64,000 bases of DNA from positions 186,001 to 250,000 of the forward strand of contig DATIYT010000103.1 in NCBI GenBank assembly GCA_035517495.1, in the 5' to 3' direction. The position numbers were made by a program, and so were the translations under genes. Positions within the stretch are counted from its first letter, which is position 1. Each line of letters opens with the position of its first letter. Below, in pieces: positions 63,681 to 64,000 of the stretch. The stretch comes from DASZHJ01 sp035517495. Its GTDB lineage: Bacteria > Pseudomonadota > Alphaproteobacteria > ATCC43930 > CGMCC-115725. A model generated the notes under the pieces. The model ran no database searches. It was not told where the DNA came from and was given only the letters and a program-made list of their open reading frames with translations.

Positions 63681-64000
63681 TCAGCGCGAGCGACGCGTCG
63701 CCGCGAGCGGCGGCGCGAATTGGGGCTCGATATCCCAGGGGAACAGGATCCAGGTGTCCTGGCTTACCTCGGTGACGAAGGTATCGACCAACGGCCGACC
63801 CGCCGGCTTCGCGTAGACCGTGGCGAAATGCGCCTTGGGCAGCATGTCGCGCACGACGCGCGCGGTGTCGCCGGTATCCACGAGGTCGTCGACGATCAGA
63901 TACCCTGCGCCATCGCCTTGAACTCCCTTCAACACCGTGACCTTTCCGCGCGCACCGAGCTTGCGGCGATCGTCGTAGCTGGAGACGCAGACGGTGTCGA
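63681..64000 (-). CDS. gpt: xanthine-guanine phosphoribosyltransferase (partial)
   Basis: The C-terminal part, about 106 residues, of a purine-salvage phosphoribosyltransferase that converts guanine or xanthine to its nucleotide. The PRPP-binding loop is VDDLVDTGDTARVV. The segment PKAHFATVYAKPAGRPLVD with QDTWILFPWD is very close to E. coli Gpt. The N-terminus lies beyond base 64000. The gene is convergent with the P1-peptidase gene. Confidence 0.9.
   Translation of the reverse strand, partial: DTVCVSSYDDRRKLGARGKVTVLKGVQGDGAGYLIVDDLVDTGDTARVVRDMLPKAHFATVYAKPAGRPLVDTFVTEVSQDTWILFPWDIEPQFAPPLAATRRSR

Overview
This window is GC-rich, gene-dense DNA from an alphaproteobacterium, probably a soil or uncultured Rhodospirillales-like lineage; the rank is inferred from gene order and codon use only. 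The supporting gene strings are cytochrome c–kdsB–pheA, nudC–SRP RNA–dnaX–ybaB–recR, rmuC / def–fmt–truA, and rpmH–rnpA–yidD–yidC–engB–argB–(VOC, HAD)–dapD–dapE. I saw no tRNA or rRNA genes, CRISPR array, intact IS element or prophage.

Region 1 (1–4117, minus strand) is a UgpB/A/E/C-type carbohydrate or glycerol-3-phosphate ABC importer, with the last permease cut by the window edge. Region 2 (4464–17632, plus strand) is the most distinctive accessory block. It holds a TpsB outer-membrane transporter, a 1673-residue TpsA filamentous-haemagglutinin-like exoprotein with a 72-residue Pro-Thr tract, an exported TPR-CHAT protease-like protein, a small exported protein of unknown function and a CHASE2-adenylate cyclase. 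A perfect CRP-type palindrome (TGTGA-N6-TCACA) lies between tpsA and the CHAT gene. An adhesin secretion system, a CHAT protease-like protein, a cAMP synthase and a putative cAMP-receptor site therefore sit together, which makes this the best candidate for an uncharacterised functional system.

Region 3 (17645–33207) is metabolic and transport accessory content: a degenerate EF-hand protein, a DUF849/BKACE enzyme, a patatin phospholipase, a peptide-binding protein, a Rieske–flavoprotein fusion, a GST, an M17 aminopeptidase, a NnrU-like membrane protein, a D-2-hydroxyacid dehydrogenase, a YbjQ protein and a YejABEF-type peptide importer. Two small dispersed-repeat insertions lie here. One is an imperfect palindrome fused to the 3' end of the YbjQ gene. 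The other is a decayed four-helix-bundle (23S-IVS-like) ORF with a short tandem repeat, wedged inside the yej operon.

Region 4 (33337–54432) is core housekeeping: HisN-like phosphatase, cytochrome c, KDO activation (kdsB), phenylalanine synthesis (pheA), PrmB, NudC, the 4.5S-type SRP RNA, DNA polymerase III tau/gamma, YbaB, RecR, a trypsin-like protease, RmuC, deformylase, formyltransferase, TruA, lysine and arginine biosynthesis (dapE, dapD, argB), EngB, YidC, YidD, RnpA and L34. The L34 gene appears to start with TTG and has a strong sigma-70-like promoter.

Region 5 (54625–64000) carries a TVP38/DedA-like protein, a mercuric-reductase-like flavoprotein, an orphan histidine kinase, an ABC exporter, an RlmI-like methyltransferase, an unrecognised 288-residue protein, a P1 (DmpA-type) peptidase and the C-terminal part of a Gpt-like phosphoribosyltransferase.
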